From NCBI GenBank assembly GCA_015490175.1, contig WFYJ01000099.1:1-38926 (forward strand): 38,926 nucleotides of DNA, read 5' to 3'. Below are positions 15,050-23,984 of this stretch, piece by piece. Position 1 is the stretch's first letter. Each line of letters starts with the position of its first letter. Source of the DNA: Saprospiraceae bacterium (lineage in GTDB: Bacteria; Bacteroidota; Bacteroidia; Chitinophagales; Saprospiraceae). Under the pieces are notes generated by a model, which saw only the letters and a list, made by a program, of their open reading frames with translations, made no database searches and was not told the origin of the DNA. Made by a program: the position numbers and the translations under genes.

Positions 15050-16105
15050 TCAAAACTTGGGGCACAGCACCACCTCGTTTTCGTATTCGCCGAGGTAGGA
15101 AATGGAGAGTTCGAAGGCGCCGGGGCCGCGGCGGTTGCCCAGAGGTTGTATCCAGGCGTCGTAAGACAGGCCCACCAGCACGTTGTTGTATTCCATGCCT
15201 GCCAGCCAGATGATGGCATTGCCCTGGGCGGTGTTTTCCACGTCTCTGACGGCATGGGCCCAGGCACCCAGATGGAGCGCTACGGGCGTGTAGTCGCTCA
15301 GCCCGAAGCGCAGGCTGCCGCCTGCAGCCGCTTCGTAGTGTGGGCCTTGCCGCGCTACGAGCGCCCGCGGCAACAACTGCAGGCGGTCGGCTACGGGCAG
15401 GCTGATGCTGGCATGCGCGGTGTATTTGCGGTACAGCTTGCTGGAGGGAAACTCGATCTCGGGGTCGCCGCCCAGCACGTAGAAGCTCACTTCGGGCCGG
15501 GTGATGTGGTGCATGGCCAGGCCGGCATACACGGCCAGGCCGCCCGGGCGCGTCATCGAGTAGTTGAGCCCTACGGAGAAGTCGCTGAAGTGGTAGTTGT
15601 TGGCGGGCAGGTTTTCGTTGGTCGCCAGCGTGTAGCCGTCCGTGCCGTTGAACTGGTCCTGGAAGGTGAGGTCTTCGTACGAGATGTTGCGCTGCTGGAT
15701 GCCGCCCTGGATGCCGAGGCTGAGGAACTGCGAGTTGCGCGGGTCGAGCGCTTTGTGAAAGGCACCCGACAGCATGATCTGGGTAGCCACGAAGTCGAGC
15801 GAAGGCACGCGGTCGGTGTAGAAGAACATGCCTACGGCTACGGCATCCTGGCGGGCTTTGCCGCGCAGCCCCAGGTTCCAGCGCAGGTCGAGGCTGGTGG
15901 CGTAGGTCTGGTACGACTTTTCGAGCAGGCCGCGCCACTGGTCGCGGTAGTTGGCTGCCACGCGGAAGTTGCTGTTCATGCTGCCCGTCAGTGCGGGGTT
16001 CAGGAACTGCGGCTGCGTGTAAAATTGCGAAAACGTCTGGTCCTGTGCTTGCAGGGCAAGGGCCCCGAGACTGAAGGCGACAATGAGGAAAAACCGGTTT
16101 TTCAT
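15050..16105 (-). CDS. PorP/SprF-family outer-membrane protein (type IX secretion)
   Basis: 351 residues from the ATG at 16105, which begins a signal peptide (MKNRFFLIVAFSLGALALQA). The mature N-terminus DQTFSQFYTQPQFLNPALTG is the hallmark of the PorP/SprF family; SMNSNFRVAANYRDQWRGL is also typical. The rest is rich in alternating strands ending in aromatics, as in a beta-barrel, and closes with NEVVLCPKF. PorP/SprF proteins work with type IX secretion and gliding machinery, where they anchor secreted adhesins. No partner with large repeats and a C-terminal sorting domain is adjacent. The frame continues about 100 codons upstream, but those residues are not family-like. Confidence 0.93.
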   Translation of the reverse strand: MKNRFFLIVAFSLGALALQAQDQTFSQFYTQPQFLNPALTGSMNSNFRVAANYRDQWRGLLEKSYQTYATSLDLRWNLGLRGKARQDAVAVGMFFYTDRVPSLDFVATQIMLSGAFHKALDPRNSQFLSLGIQGGIQQRNISYEDLTFQDQFNGTDGYTLATNENLPANNYHFSDFSVGLNYSMTRPGGLAVYAGLAMHHITRPEVSFYVLGGDPEIEFPSSKLYRKYTAHASISLPVADRLQLLPRALVARQGPHYEAAAGGSLRFGLSDYTPVALHLGAWAHAVRDVENTAQGNAIIWLAGMEYNNVLVGLSYDAWIQPLGNRRGPGAFELSISYLGEYENEVVLCPKF

Positions 16106-16271
16106 ATGGATCGAATTGGGATGGATGTGTGCTTTGGCTCGACTCGAAGTGGCTTGTGGTGCAATCGGACGAATCTGTTCCTCGCTTCCCGAACAAACAG
16201 CCCGCCAAAAGTACGAAGGCCTGCCTGATTGGTCGGGCTCATGGTTGTCAAAGGCTGGCCATTGGGCGGAA

Positions 16272-16287
16272 TTTGCCGAAAGGCAAA
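16272..16287. repeat. GNRA-loop hairpin word TTTGCC-GAAA-GGCAAA
   Basis: Perfect 6-bp stem with GAAA loop in the PorP/S41 divergent spacer. Same word at 9584-9597, 9894-9909, 18902-18917, 20172-20187 and 34572-34589. Confidence 0.8.
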
Positions 16288-16301
16288 ATGGCCCGCCTGC
16301 C

Positions 16302-16334
16302 TTGAACATTTCCCCTGCGAAAGGCTTTTCTTTG
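16302..16334 (+). promoter_or_regulatory. Possible Bacteroidota-type promoter for the S41 protease gene
   Basis: TTG at 16302-16304, 21-22 bp, then TTTCTTTG at 16327-16334, resembling -33 TTTG and -7 TAnnTTTG. About 70 bp before the chosen ATG. Weak match at the first -7 positions. Confidence 0.3.
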
Positions 16335-16404
16335 CACGGAACATGCGGCAGTGCGCATCTGCGCTGTCGCGAAAAGTAACGACAATCCCACAACCTCATT
16401 GCCC

Positions 16405-18060
16405 ATGCCCCGAAAGGTACAGATCTTGCTGCCGGCCTTGCTCGCCGGCGTCATGGTGCTCGGCATGTTCATCGGCCTGCAAATGCAGCCGGCGGTAGCG
16501 CCCCACACCACCCGCATCAATACCGAACAGCTCATGGACGTCATTCCGCTGGGTCGCGGCAAGGTCGAAGAGATCATCCGCTATATCGACGCAAAATACG
16601 TCGAGGAGGTCGATCGCGAGGAGCTGGTCGAGGAGGCCATCGAGCAACTGCTCTCGGAGCTCGACCCGCACTCCACCTACATCAGCGCCGAGGAGCTGCG
16701 CCTGGTCAACGAGCAGCTCGAAGGCAACTTCGAGGGCATCGGCATCGAGTTCATGATCGTGGACGACACGGTGCGCGTGGTGGCCGCGCTGGCGGGCGGC
16801 CCTTCCGAGGCGGCCGGCATCCTGCCCGGCGACCGCATCGTCAGCATTGCCGACTCGGTCATTGCCGGCATCGGCATCGATTCGGAGGGCGTCATTCAAC
16901 TGTTGCGGGGCGAGGAAGGCACCGAAGTGGACGTGGGCATCTTGCGGGGGCACGAGCGCAGGCTGCGCCGTTTCCACCTCAAGCGTGCCCGCATTCCGGT
17001 CAGGAGCGTGGATGCGGCCTACATGGTCGCACCGCAGACGGGTTACGTCAAGGTCAACCGCTTTTCGGCCAACACCTACCGCGAGTTCATGGAAGGCCTG
17101 GAGCGCCTGGTCGAAAAGGAAGGCATGAAGCACCTCATCATCGACCTGCGCCAGAACCCGGGCGGCTACCTGCAGGAAGCCGTCAAGATGCTGAGCCAGC
17201 TCTTTCCCGACGAGGACAAGCTGCTCGTCTATACCGAAGGCGACCACGTGTCGCGCACCGAATACAAGACGACGGGGCGGCCTTTCTACGACCTGGGCAA
17301 GGTGGTGGTGCTCATCGACGAAGGCTCGGCCTCGGCCAGCGAGATCGTGGCCGGCGCCATCCAGGACTGGGATCGCGGCTGGATCATCGGGCGCCGCTCC
17401 TTTGGCAAGGGGCTGGTGCAGGAGCAGTACATGCTGCGCGACGGCTCGGCCCTGCGGCTCACCGTAGCCCGCTATTACACGCCCAGTGGCCGTTGCATCC
17501 AGCGTCCTTACGACGACCTCGAGGCCTATGACCAGGAAGTGATGCATCGCTACGAGCACGGCGAGATGCTCACGCCCGACAGCATCCACTTCGCCGACAC
17601 GACCCACTTCTTCACCCACGGCGGCCGACTCGTCTATGGCGGCGGCGGCATCATGCCCGACATCTTCATTCCCATCGACACGGTGCAGCTGATGGGCACC
17701 TGGATCGAGCTGCGGCAGTACGTGCCGGAGTTTGCCTTTCGCTACGCTACGGAACATAACGAGCGCTTCGCCGACATGGATTTCGACCGCTTCCGCAAAA
17801 GCTTCCGCGTGGACGAACCCCTGCTGCAGGATTTTCTGGCTTTCGCCAAAAAAGCCGGCGCCGAACCCGATCCGGACGACCTGCCCGCAGTCAGGCCCGT
17901 GCTGCGACGGCTGCTCATGGCACGCATCGCGCGCCAGCTCTTCGGCGAAGAGGCTTTCTACAAAATCTGGAACGAGGATGACCCGGCCATCCGCAAAGCC
18001 ATCGAAGTCATCCGGAGCGCCGATGAGGCACCCGTGAACGGACCGACCGCACGACGGTGA
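16405..18060 (+). CDS. S41-family C-terminal processing peptidase
   Basis: 551 residues from the ATG at 16405. An N-terminal transmembrane or signal-anchor helix (ILLPALLAGVMVLGMFIGL) directs the product to the periplasm. Order: helical N-domain with LLSELDPHSTYIS, PDZ domain (about 105-185, NFEGIGIEF and GILPGDRI), then the catalytic core. The Ser/Lys dyad is visible as Ser310 in EGSASASEI and Lys335 in SFGKGLVQ; the 25-residue spacing fits the family. A C-terminal extension of about 140 residues follows PSGRCIQRPYDD, as in Bacteroidota paralogues. Likely role: processing or degrading envelope proteins. Divergent from PorP/SprF; the 3' end faces a RepF hairpin array. Confidence 0.93.
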   Translation: MPRKVQILLPALLAGVMVLGMFIGLQMQPAVAPHTTRINTEQLMDVIPLGRGKVEEIIRYIDAKYVEEVDREELVEEAIEQLLSELDPHSTYISAEELRLVNEQLEGNFEGIGIEFMIVDDTVRVVAALAGGPSEAAGILPGDRIVSIADSVIAGIGIDSEGVIQLLRGEEGTEVDVGILRGHERRLRRFHLKRARIPVRSVDAAYMVAPQTGYVKVNRFSANTYREFMEGLERLVEKEGMKHLIIDLRQNPGGYLQEAVKMLSQLFPDEDKLLVYTEGDHVSRTEYKTTGRPFYDLGKVVVLIDEGSASASEIVAGAIQDWDRGWIIGRRSFGKGLVQEQYMLRDGSALRLTVARYYTPSGRCIQRPYDDLEAYDQEVMHRYEHGEMLTPDSIHFADTTHFFTHGGRLVYGGGGIMPDIFIPIDTVQLMGTWIELRQYVPEFAFRYATEHNERFADMDFDRFRKSFRVDEPLLQDFLAFAKKAGAEPDPDDLPAVRPVLRRLLMARIARQLFGEEAFYKIWNEDDPAIRKAIEVIRSADEAPVNGPTARR

Positions 18061-18062
18061 AG

Positions 18063-18135
18063 CGTGGCTCGTGGCTCGTTGGTGGTGGTCGTGGCTCGTT
18101 GGTGTTGGCTCGTGGCTCGTTGGTGGTGGCTCATG
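18063..18135. repeat. Heptamer satellite (GTGGCTC / GTTGGTG)
   Basis: Mixed 7-bp units GTGGCTC, GTTGGTG and GTGGTC begin 3 bp after the S41 stop codon and lead into the hairpin array at 18150. Confidence 0.8.
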
Positions 18136-18149
18136 GGCGGCTGAACATT

Positions 18150-18247
18150 CTCGCGCAACGGCATCTCAACATCACCGCGCAGCGGTGTCTCAACATCGCG
18201 GGCGCAGCCCGTGTATCAACCCCCGCGCAACGCGCGGTCTCAACCTT
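18150..18247 (-). repeat. RepF hairpin array 1 (TCAAC-punctuated)
   Basis: Successive hairpins with GCA or AAC loops: ACCGC-GCA-GCGGT, CGGGC-GCA-GCCCG, CCGCGC-AAC-GCGCGG, each separated by a short constant (TC)TCAAC(AT). Stem sequences differ but pairing is kept. Located between convergent genes (S41 and UvrD), where it may end transcription both ways. Confidence 0.75.
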
Positions 18248-18255
18248 CCTCCCTC

Positions 18256-21200
18256 TCAAAGCAACATTTCCAGTTCCGGATCGGAGAGGCTGTCGGTGGT
18301 GCGCATGCGCGCGTGGTGGCACCAGGGGCAGTCGGGTTCGCCGCAGCCGGTGAGGAAGTCGAGGGCGTGGATGCGGGTGTGCACGTGGCGCACGATCTGG
18401 CACATCTGTTCCTTTTCCTCGTCGGTGGTGGTATGTCGCGCCTGCGGGAAGACGCCTTTGTCGTCGGGGGTGAGGAAGTCGAGCATGGCCTTTTCCGAGC
18501 GCAGCCCCAGGCGTCGGTCCTGTTCGAGCAGTAGCTGGTAGAAGACGAGCTGGCGCCACAGCGGCGTGCCGAATTCGTTTTTGCCGGAAGGCGGATGGAT
18601 GTTCGTCCAGGTATTGCGTTGCTTGAGTTTGTAGTCCACAACGCGGGCCTGGCCCCGGCTCAGCAGGTCGATGCGGTCAATGGTGCCGGTGACGGCCACT
18701 TCGCCGATGGCGCCGTGGATGGTGCGCTCGACGAGGAAGCGATGCGGCAAGCTGTCGCGGCGCAGGTCGAGCCAGGTGGTGAGGTAGTGGCTGCCCTGTT
18801 GTGTGTAAAACTGCCATTCGTCGGGGGTGAACCAGCCGCGCAGCCGTTCCATCTCGGATTCGAACCAGGCAGCCAGTTGGGTAGCCGGCGGCCAGGTCTC
18901 ATTTGCCGAAAGGCGGAACTCCTCGAAATAGCGGCGCAGGGCTTCGTGCATGGCCAGGCCCCAGCGCTCTTCGATGCCGGGCACCGAGGGCAGGCCGAGG
19001 ATGTAGCGGTAGTAGAAGCCCAGCGGGCATTTCAGGAACTGGTTGATGGCCGAGATGGACAGCGGGGGCAGCTCCTGCACTCGCGCGCGCAACCAAGCTT
19101 CGTCGGGCACTGCCACCGACGGCTGGTCGGCCGGGGTCATGAGGCGGCGTTGCAGCTCGACCATCTCTTCGGGCGCAAAGGAGGGGTGCTCGACGACGAG
19201 CGGCTCGTCGCCTTCCATCTCGTATACGAAGCGGGTGGGCTGGGCAGGCTTGCCGCGCTCGTCGGTGGCCGACCAGCAGCACACCAGGTGGGTGCGGGCG
19301 CGCGTGAGCGCCACATAGAACAGGCGGCGGCGCGCTTCGAGGTGGTCGGCCTCTCCCGAGCGCGTCAGGCCGGGCGGCAGCTTGAAGGCACCGCGCGCTC
19401 CCCTTTCGTTCTCCCAGGGATCCTGCTGGCAGCCCAACACGATGACGCGCTCGAACTCGAGCCCTTTGGCACTGTGTGCCGTCACCAGCGTCACGGCTTC
19501 GCCCGTGGCGGCGGGCTGCTGTACGGGGATGGCCAGGCGATAGGCGTCCATGTGTCGCAGCATTTGCAGCAGCGCTTCGAGGTGGAGGCGGGGGCGGCGC
19601 GCCGTTTCGTCTTTGATGAACTCGACGAACGACCAGAGGGCGTCGCGTTCGCCCGGGCCGGCCGCGTCGCTGAGCACCCACGCCAGCAGCCCGCTCTGGT
19701 TGAGGAGGCGTTCGACCAGGCGGGGCAAGGCGGTGAGCAAGGCGTGCTGCTCGGCCTCGCGCAGCACCCCCGCGGCATGAGCGAGGCGTTCGGGGGCGCG
19801 GAGCCCTTCGATGGCGGCCAGGCGCTCGGGCGAAAGCAGCTCGTACCACAGGGGCGCCCCCTGCTCGGGGCGCGTGCGCCAGCGCGCCAGCAGGAACAGG
19901 TCTTCGGGGGGGATGTGCCAGCAGGGGGCGTGCAGCAGCTCGAACAGCAGGCGCTCGCCGCTCTCGGGCTGTCGCTGCACGCGCCAGATCCATTCGAGCA
20001 TGGCGCGCAGCAAGTGCACCGAGCGGCTGTCGAGTGCATTGGCCGTGCGGCGCAGCTCGTGGGGGATGTCGCTGTGCTGCAACAGGTCGGCCAGCCGCTG
20101 CACTTGGCTGTGGCGTGCGTAGATGACAGCGATGCGGGATGGGGAGCAGCCTTCGTCGAGCCACTCTTTGATCTGCCTTTCGGCAAAACGCGCCTCGGCC
20201 CAGGGGTCGGGCAGCTCGACCAGGCGCGGCTCGAGCTTGCTGGAAGCAGCAGGCCCGGCCGCCACCAGCTCCTTGCGCACGCCCAAGTGGGCCAGCTCGT
20301 GGATGAGGCGCAGACGGTTGTGGGCAATGAGGTGGTGCGCGGCATCGAGGATGGGCTGGCTCGAGCGGTAGTTTTCCGTGAGCACCACCACTTGCATGTG
20401 ATCGCGCCAGGCCTCGTACAGCTCCACGAGGTTGTGCAGGCGCGCGCCCTGGAATTCGTAGATCGACTGGTCGTCGTCGCCGACGATGAAGAGATTGGGG
20501 GCATCCCAGTAGCTGGCCAGCAGGCGCACCAGCTCGTTCTGCGACGAGTTGGTGTCCTGATACTCATCGACGAGGATGTACTGGTACTGCTCCTGATAGT
20601 CGCGCAACAGCCATTCGTTTTGCCGGAAGGCATCGAGCACCCAGAGGATCATGTCGTGGTAGTCGTATCGGCCGCGTGCGCGCATGGCTTCTTCGTATGC
20701 GGGAAAGAGGAGGGCGGCCTGGCGCAGGGCTTCCATCCGCTGGCGCTCGCGTTCGATCTTGTCTTGCTTGGGGTCGCCGGGCTGGTGTTTGCCGGTACGG
20801 CGCTTGTAGCGAAAATCGGGGTGTTGGGGCAGTGCGGCGAGCCAGGCGTCAATCTGGGCGCAGACCGCTTCCACGGTCCAGTGCTCGGCCTTCATGTCGC
20901 GGAAGAGCTGGCGTATCTGCTCGACGGCGCGCCGCGGATCGCGGCCATGGCGCAAGGGGTTGTCGGGGGGCAGCGTGTCGAGCAGTGCGCGCACGATTTC
21001 GACCTCTTCCAGTTCGCTCACGGGCTCAAGGCGGTGGCCGGGGAAGAGCTCCATGTGCCGGCGGATGACGCTGTTGCAAAAAGAGTGGAAAGTATAAACC
21101 TCGACGCGGTAGCCTTCGGGGCCGATCAGTTCGACGAGGCGCCGGCGCATGGCGCGCACGGCCGCATCGGTGAAGGTGAGACACAGAATCTCGTTGGCGC

Positions 21201-21384
21201 GCGTGTCGGTCTCCATGAGGATGCGGCCGATGCGGGCACTCAGCACGTGTGTCTTGCCGGTGCCCGGACCCGCTATGACGAGCATCGGCCCGTCGAGGTG
21301 CATCACCGCCTGGCGCTGACCGGCGTTCAGGCGGGACAGCTCTTGGCGAAACCGCTGCTCGTAGTATCGTTTTGCGTGCGTCAT
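18256..21384 (-). CDS. UvrD/PcrA-like helicase fused to a PD-(D/E)XK Fe-S nuclease
   Basis: 1,042 residues from the ATG at 21384. SF1A helicase: Walker A AGPGTGKT (38-45), ILCLTFTDAAVRAM, motif II ILVDEYQDTN, GDDDQSIYEFQGA, and C-terminal motifs including LVTAHSAKGLEFERVIVLG and RLFYVALTRARTHL. The last 270 residues form a RecB-type nuclease: Asp903 in GTIDRID, then Asp917 and Lys919 in VVDYKLK. Four cysteines, Cys786 in FLKCPLGFYYRY and Cys1014, Cys1019, Cys1022 in CGEPDCPWC, match the 4Fe-4S staple of AddB-like nucleases. It probably unwinds and resects DNA in repair or recombination. AddB-like and AddA-like parts are not separate genes here. It contains two copies of the GCCGAAAGGC word. 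Confidence 0.92.
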   Translation of the reverse strand: MTHAKRYYEQRFRQELSRLNAGQRQAVMHLDGPMLVIAGPGTGKTHVLSARIGRILMETDTRANEILCLTFTDAAVRAMRRRLVELIGPEGYRVEVYTFHSFCNSVIRRHMELFPGHRLEPVSELEEVEIVRALLDTLPPDNPLRHGRDPRRAVEQIRQLFRDMKAEHWTVEAVCAQIDAWLAALPQHPDFRYKRRTGKHQPGDPKQDKIERERQRMEALRQAALLFPAYEEAMRARGRYDYHDMILWVLDAFRQNEWLLRDYQEQYQYILVDEYQDTNSSQNELVRLLASYWDAPNLFIVGDDDQSIYEFQGARLHNLVELYEAWRDHMQVVVLTENYRSSQPILDAAHHLIAHNRLRLIHELAHLGVRKELVAAGPAASSKLEPRLVELPDPWAEARFAERQIKEWLDEGCSPSRIAVIYARHSQVQRLADLLQHSDIPHELRRTANALDSRSVHLLRAMLEWIWRVQRQPESGERLLFELLHAPCWHIPPEDLFLLARWRTRPEQGAPLWYELLSPERLAAIEGLRAPERLAHAAGVLREAEQHALLTALPRLVERLLNQSGLLAWVLSDAAGPGERDALWSFVEFIKDETARRPRLHLEALLQMLRHMDAYRLAIPVQQPAATGEAVTLVTAHSAKGLEFERVIVLGCQQDPWENERGARGAFKLPPGLTRSGEADHLEARRRLFYVALTRARTHLVCCWSATDERGKPAQPTRFVYEMEGDEPLVVEHPSFAPEEMVELQRRLMTPADQPSVAVPDEAWLRARVQELPPLSISAINQFLKCPLGFYYRYILGLPSVPGIEERWGLAMHEALRRYFEEFRLSANETWPPATQLAAWFESEMERLRGWFTPDEWQFYTQQGSHYLTTWLDLRRDSLPHRFLVERTIHGAIGEVAVTGTIDRIDLLSRGQARVVDYKLKQRNTWTNIHPPSGKNEFGTPLWRQLVFYQLLLEQDRRLGLRSEKAMLDFLTPDDKGVFPQARHTTTDEEKEQMCQIVRHVHTRIHALDFLTGCGEPDCPWCHHARMRTTDSLSDPELEMLL
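18902..18917. repeat. Hairpin word TTTGCC-GAAA-GGCGGA inside the helicase gene
   Basis: Stem with two G:T pairs; encodes FRLSAN on the minus strand, between the helicase and the nuclease part. Confidence 0.65.
20172..20187. repeat. Hairpin word inside the helicase gene
   Basis: TCTGCC-TTTC-GGCAAA on the plus strand (TTTGCC-GAAA-GGCAGA on the coding strand), encoding FAERQ as in the TolC-like gene. Confidence 0.65.
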
Positions 21385-21507
21385 GGCGTCGGGGATGAGG
21401 AAAGATGGCAAATTTTCGGCTTTTGGTTTTACTGCCGGAGACAGGTTGACAGGAAAAAATGCACCATGTCGATGGGCGATTTTCTTGCAGGAACCGGGGA
21501 TTTGAGG

Positions 21508-21600
21508 ATCTGAGCGAGGTTGGGATGCCGCTGCCCCAAAAAGTCGGGACAGGCTGCGGTGATGTTGGGGTCCCGATGCTCGGAGCCCGACCCTCAGCTC
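21508..21600. repeat. Degenerate RepF-like hairpin region
   Basis: GAGGTTGGGATGCCGC to GCGGTGATGTTGGGG, plus TCCCGATGCTCGGAGCCCGA, then CTCTCAACCTC. It has the same punctuation style as RepF but with imperfect stems. It overlaps the last codons of the O-antigen-ligase-like gene. Confidence 0.45.
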
Positions 21601-22916
21601 TCAACCTCTTCCCCCGCACAGGCCCACCGCATGCCGCAGAGCAACACGAGCAGGTAGAGCGAAACGCCGTAGTTGCCTTCGAAGGTGTTTTCCACGAGGA
21701 AGGAAGTGAAGATGGCTGCATGGAATGCCCACCACCATGGGGGCCACCACGGGTGTCGTTTGCCGGGGCGGCAGGCCAGTGCCGGCCACCAGAAAGCCAG
21801 CAGGAAGACGATCAGGCCGATAAGGCCCGTGCCGGCAGCGATGGTGAGCAACTGGTTGTGCGGCAGCTTGGGCGTGAAATGACGATCGGGGTAGAGGCGG
21901 GCGTATTGCTGCGTGGTTTCGCGGCGCACGTCGCCGGCGCCCGTGCCCAGCCAGAAGTGGTCTTGCCATACGGCCCAGCCGACCCTGAGCGACGCCAGTC
22001 GCTCCGAATCGGAATACTGGCTGCCCCTGCCCGCGCGAAATTGCTTCCAGTCCCAACGGGCGTAGTCGAGACGCTGCTTGAAGGTGGGCAGCAGGTGATA
22101 GGCCGCAAGCGGAGCCAGCGCGATAAGGGCGCTGGCCGCCATCAGGGGCCACCAGCGGCGCCGCAGCCACGACCATATCATGGCGCCGGCAAACAGCCCG
22201 GCATACAGCGCCACAATACCGCTGCGCACCGACAACACGTGGATGAAGAAGAAAAGGAAGGTTGTGAGGCTGAAGATCGCGATGCGCTCGCGCCGGTGCC
22301 ACAGGTGGAAGCGCTGCTGCCACAGCACCATGCCGCCCAGGATGGCCAGTGCGACTGTGAGGCTGAAGCGGATATGATTGGAAGGGGTGGGCATGTGCTG
22401 ACCGCGGCTCAGGCCCGTGAGCACGTCTTCGTAGCTGGCCCAGTAATTGGCCAGCACCCACACGGCAGCCACCGTCACCGTAGCCAGCAGCACGTACAGG
22501 ACCGTGAACAGGTCTTCCTTGCGCCAGTCGGGCAGGGCGGCAAAGACGAAAGGCAACACCACGAAGGCCGACTTGATGCGCAGGCGCTCGAGCCAGTAGC
22601 TCCCGTCCGATGACCACAGGCCACTCACCAGCACCAGCAGGAATATCGCGGTGGGGGCCAGCCAGACAGGATGGGCGCCGATGTGCTTTCTCCAGGCGGG
22701 CCATAGCGGGCGCAGACCCATCTGCCATTGCCCTCCCTTTTTGCGAAAGCGGAACACCACTGTGCCGGCCAGAAAGATCATGGCTTGCGACAGCACGAAC
22801 TCCATGGAAGTCACCATCGACACGATCCACATGAAAAGCAGGAAGTGGACCCACAGGACCATCGGGCTGCGGCGCACGATGGGCCAGGCAGGGATCGTAT
22901 GCGGCGAGCCATTCAT
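21594..22916 (-). CDS. O-antigen ligase/polymerase-like membrane protein (Wzy_C)
   Basis: 440 residues from the ATG at 22916, overlapping the upstream glycosyltransferase stop by 4 bp (ATGA). About ten hydrophobic helices with a large extracytoplasmic loop (about 270-350) containing RVGWAVWQDHFWLGTGAGDV and LPHNQLLTIAAGTGLIG, the conserved O-antigen ligase pattern. It should join or polymerise glycans at the periplasmic face of the inner membrane. The paired glycosyltransferase supports a role in a surface polysaccharide or lipopolysaccharide. The long upstream open frame is a shadow in the glycosyltransferase gene. Confidence 0.88.
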   Translation of the reverse strand: MNGSPHTIPAWPIVRRSPMVLWVHFLLFMWIVSMVTSMEFVLSQAMIFLAGTVVFRFRKKGGQWQMGLRPLWPAWRKHIGAHPVWLAPTAIFLLVLVSGLWSSDGSYWLERLRIKSAFVVLPFVFAALPDWRKEDLFTVLYVLLATVTVAAVWVLANYWASYEDVLTGLSRGQHMPTPSNHIRFSLTVALAILGGMVLWQQRFHLWHRRERIAIFSLTTFLFFFIHVLSVRSGIVALYAGLFAGAMIWSWLRRRWWPLMAASALIALAPLAAYHLLPTFKQRLDYARWDWKQFRAGRGSQYSDSERLASLRVGWAVWQDHFWLGTGAGDVRRETTQQYARLYPDRHFTPKLPHNQLLTIAAGTGLIGLIVFLLAFWWPALACRPGKRHPWWPPWWWAFHAAIFTSFLVENTFEGNYGVSLYLLVLLCGMRWACAGEEVES

Positions 22917-23788
22917 TTCAGCAGCACGTAATTGCGGTATTCGCCCGGGCGCCAGCCGGTCAGCTTTTCGATGCCGAGGCGGAGGCGCTCCTTGAGGCTG
23001 AGGTTTTCGCGTGTGGGGTCGAAGTCGAAGGTCCAGTTCTTGCGGCGGATGCGGTCGTGCATGACGGCCGGGTGGGTGCCCTCGAAGCGGCGCAGCGCGT
23101 CGATTTGTGCGTAGTCGAAGGCTTCGCGCGACACGACGTGGCGGGCAACCCACTCGTCGTCGTGCCACAGCTTGTTGAAATCTTCGTGTTTGCGCTGCAT
23201 GGCCACGGGGTCTTTCACCCAGCCGTAGTGGAAGATGCGGGCGTTGGCCGGGCGTACCCGCAGCTTGCGGTTGGGGCGTTTGCGGAAGCCCTGCGCATCG
23301 CGGTAGCTGAAGATGTCGGGGTCGTTGCGCACGATGCGCACCTCGCGCCGATACCAGCGCGTCGAGGCGCCCACGTAGTCGTACGAGCCGTAGAAGTGGA
23401 GATAGTCGAAGAGCAGCCCTTCCACGCTCGGGTCGTCTTTGTGGCGGGTCATGGCCTGGCGGATGGCGTCGTAGTCGTCTTCGTGCACCACTTCATCGGC
23501 CTGCAGGTAAAAGACCCAATCGGTATCGGGGTGCACGGCACGCAAGGCCTTGTTGGTCTCTTCGGCCAATACGCGCCCTCCCTCGCGCAAGCCGTCATCC
23601 CATACGGTGTCGATGATGCGGATCTTGTCGGGCGCAATGGAAGCCACCAGGGCACGCGTGTCGTCCTCACTCCGGCCTACGGCCACCACCACTTCGTCGC
23701 ACAGCGGCAGCAGGCTGCGCAGCGACTCCACGACGGGGTAGTCGTACTTGATGGCGTTGCGCACGAATGAGCATCCCGTTACTTTCAT
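22913..23788 (-). CDS. Family 2-like glycosyltransferase
   Basis: 291 residues from the ATG at 23788. The N-terminal CSFVRNAIKYDYPVVESLRSLLPLCDEVVVAVG has the Rossmann-like donor-binding fold of GT-A enzymes, and QADEVVHEDD supplies the metal-binding acidic cluster in place of DxD. The C-terminal part carries FHYGWVKDPVAMQRKHEDFNKL, seen in Bacteroidota relatives of this family. Cytoplasmic; sugar donor and acceptor unknown. First gene of a two-gene operon; a good -7 box lies 27 bp upstream. Confidence 0.88.
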   Translation of the reverse strand: MKVTGCSFVRNAIKYDYPVVESLRSLLPLCDEVVVAVGRSEDDTRALVASIAPDKIRIIDTVWDDGLREGGRVLAEETNKALRAVHPDTDWVFYLQADEVVHEDDYDAIRQAMTRHKDDPSVEGLLFDYLHFYGSYDYVGASTRWYRREVRIVRNDPDIFSYRDAQGFRKRPNRKLRVRPANARIFHYGWVKDPVAMQRKHEDFNKLWHDDEWVARHVVSREAFDYAQIDALRRFEGTHPAVMHDRIRRKNWTFDFDPTRENLSLKERLRLGIEKLTGWRPGEYRNYVLLK

Positions 23789-23814
23789 GCATCCTTTTTT
23801 TTCCGAAAGGGCAG

Positions 23815-23841
23815 CAAAGGTAAAAGTAATACGCAACGCAA
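23815..23841 (-). promoter_or_regulatory. Bacteroidota-type promoter for the glycan operon
   Basis: On the minus strand, TACCTTTGC (-7 consensus TAnnTTTG; TAnnTTTG part at 23815-23822) with TTG at 23839-23841 about 16 bp upstream (-33-like). The -7 match is full; the spacing is slightly short. Confidence 0.5.
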
Positions 23842-23860
23842 TGCGGGGTGGGAATTTGAG

Positions 23861-23951
23861 ATGGAGTGAAGGAGCGATTGAGCGAAGGAGTGACCGAGTG
23901 CACGGAATTTGCCTGAGGGGTGCCAAACGCTCAACGCTACACGCTCAACCT
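23861..23951. repeat. Octamer and heptamer satellites
   Basis: 8-bp units GGAGTGAA, GGAGCGAT, TGAGCGAA, GGAGTGAC (about 23866-23899), then 7-bp units CAAACGC, TCAACGC, TACACGC, TCAACC (23924-23950). They fill the gap between two minus-strand genes. Confidence 0.7.
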
Positions 23952-23984
23952 CAATCAGCGTGCCATGCGAGGGCAGGGCTTGCC

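Noticed and set aside
18150-18247. CRISPR-like or attC-like repeats in the hairpin arrays
   Set aside because: Hairpins differ from each other and spacing is only about 20 bp; no integrase or cas gene.
18595-21513. 972-codon open frame antisense to the UvrD-nuclease gene
   Set aside because: Same shadow effect; no recognisable domain, while the minus strand has full helicase motifs.
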